Positions 63,301-64,000 of a stretch of DNA of 64,000 bases are shown one piece after another. Under the pieces are notes generated by a model. It was given only the letters and a program-made list of their open reading frames with translations. It did not search any database and was not told the origin of the DNA. The position numbers were made by a program, and so were the translations under genes. Position 1 is the stretch's first letter; each line of letters opens with the position of its first letter. This stretch comes from Nomia melanderi. Lineage: Eukaryota > Arthropoda > Insecta > Hymenoptera > Halictidae. The DNA is taken from assembly GCF_051020985.1 (NCBI RefSeq), contig NC_134999.1, positions 10,664,001 through 10,728,000 of the forward strand, given 5' to 3'.

Positions 63301-64000
63301 AGCCGCGCGTGAATGACTCTGTCACCGTGGCGGAGCCTGATTTTACCCTGTTCGCCCTCCCCCCCGGAAGGTCTCATGAGGACGATGAAATTTTCACGAG
63401 GAACGAAACGCGTCATTATGGCGTGACGTGCCACGACAAAAGGGGACTGCTCTCCTACGTGCGATATTGAATTATCGATGCTCGCCGTCATGCTTGGATA
63501 TTCATGTCTCTTGCCGACATCGACAATGCTAGCGTCCGATGAAGGAACATCCCTTCGTTCGACAGAAATTTCCATCCGAGACCTACCCAGGATCCAACCC
63601 GTGTACATTTTTAATTACTTCCTTTTACATCTCTTGACATTAGCTTCAGTTTCTTGGGTATACCCACTGTAAAACTAATTAGATTTGTTTTAATGTAGGC
63701 TCCGTTATGAATAGAATTTTCATTAGAATGAACAGGTAATAAGTTTCTCAATAAATCATATTAAAATCTCGTAAACATCAATACGAAAATAGAAAGTTAC
63801 ACGGTTATGTCCAACGAGTCCTAAAATACCTACTCCACATTCCGCTTTTGGAAATATTAGTAATTCATCTGCAACCCCAATTTGCAAGAAACCAATCGCG
63901 AAACGCGTTCAGCTTGCATTACGTGCAGCTGTAACCTAGTTTGTTTGGAAGAATATCCGGGAAACGGGTCTCTTCATCGAACCTTTGTCTGGCGCGGCAG
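57371..64000. other. Upstream non-coding region, distal part
   Basis: No recognisable gene. The 57.5-57.9, 58.5-59.0, 59.2-59.6, 60.2-60.5 and 62.9-63.2 kb parts are AT-rich. The 57.9-58.5 kb part is CpG-rich with homeodomain-type TAAT motifs, a common look for conserved non-coding elements. The 59.7-60.15 kb part is GC-rich with a perfect GNRA-loop hairpin at 59925-59942. The 61.35-62.1 kb part is GC-rich with only chance frames. It may be intergenic, or an intron of a plus-strand gene starting near 57 kb. Confidence 0.55.
59925..59942. other. GNRA tetraloop hairpin
   Basis: GGAGGCC, loop GAAA, then GGCCTCC: a perfect 7-bp GC stem closed by a GNRA-class loop. In RNA this would be very stable. 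The surrounding CpG-rich DNA shows no RNA gene that I recognise, and short GC palindromes occur by chance in such DNA. Confidence 0.4.

Noticed and set aside
1..64000. tRNA genes, rRNA, CRISPR arrays, transposase genes and LTRs
   Set aside because: No convincing tRNA A/B boxes, no regularly spaced repeats, and no transposase or reverse transcriptase motifs were recognised in the frames.

Overview
The window looks like insect genomic DNA, most probably from a hymenopteran (bee, ant or wasp). The reasons are one well-supported gene of the Tbx2/3 T-box class (Drosophila bifid, also called optomotor-blind), very long introns, and CpG-rich non-coding DNA alternating with AT-rich stretches and short microsatellites. 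The order-level assignment is inference. There are no prokaryotic features: no operons, no ribosome-binding sites and no CRISPR arrays.

The confident gene lies on the minus strand. Coding exon 1 (41694 down to 40977) carries the N-terminus, including a PRPTDFSVSSLLTA block typical of insect Omb. A 12.7 kb intron (40976 to 28264) separates it from coding exon 2 (28263 to 27945). Exon 2 encodes a His/Pro-rich linker and the first part of the T-box DNA-binding domain, ending at MVITKSGR. Splice sites and phases agree: exon 1 ends one base into a Gly codon, and exon 2 begins with the other two bases. Exon 2 ends two bases into an Arg codon at a GTAGGT donor. I found no continuation of the T-box before position 1, so at least 27.9 kb of the next intron fills the left part of the window and the gene runs off the left edge.

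Upstream of exon 1, 41695 to about 43100 is a GC- and CpG-rich presumptive 5' UTR and promoter. It holds a TA-rich tract, a CGA trinucleotide repeat and a GAGA-rich tract. The 43.1-64 kb part is upstream intergenic or regulatory DNA, with further GA, pyrimidine and tetranucleotide tracts. On the plus strand it has two weak exon-like signals, near 50.4 kb and 57.2 kb.

The long introns contain several plus-strand segments that look more like exons than their surroundings (about 2.6, 16.4, 32.8 and 38.2-38.7 kb), a miRNA-sized inverted repeat at 3.6-3.7 kb, a short tandem duplication at 2.9-3.1 kb, and clusters of homeodomain-type, E-box and Pho/YY1-like motifs. These are candidates only. No undescribed system can be demonstrated from the sequence. 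The most testable novelty is a small nested plus-strand gene inside the bifid introns.
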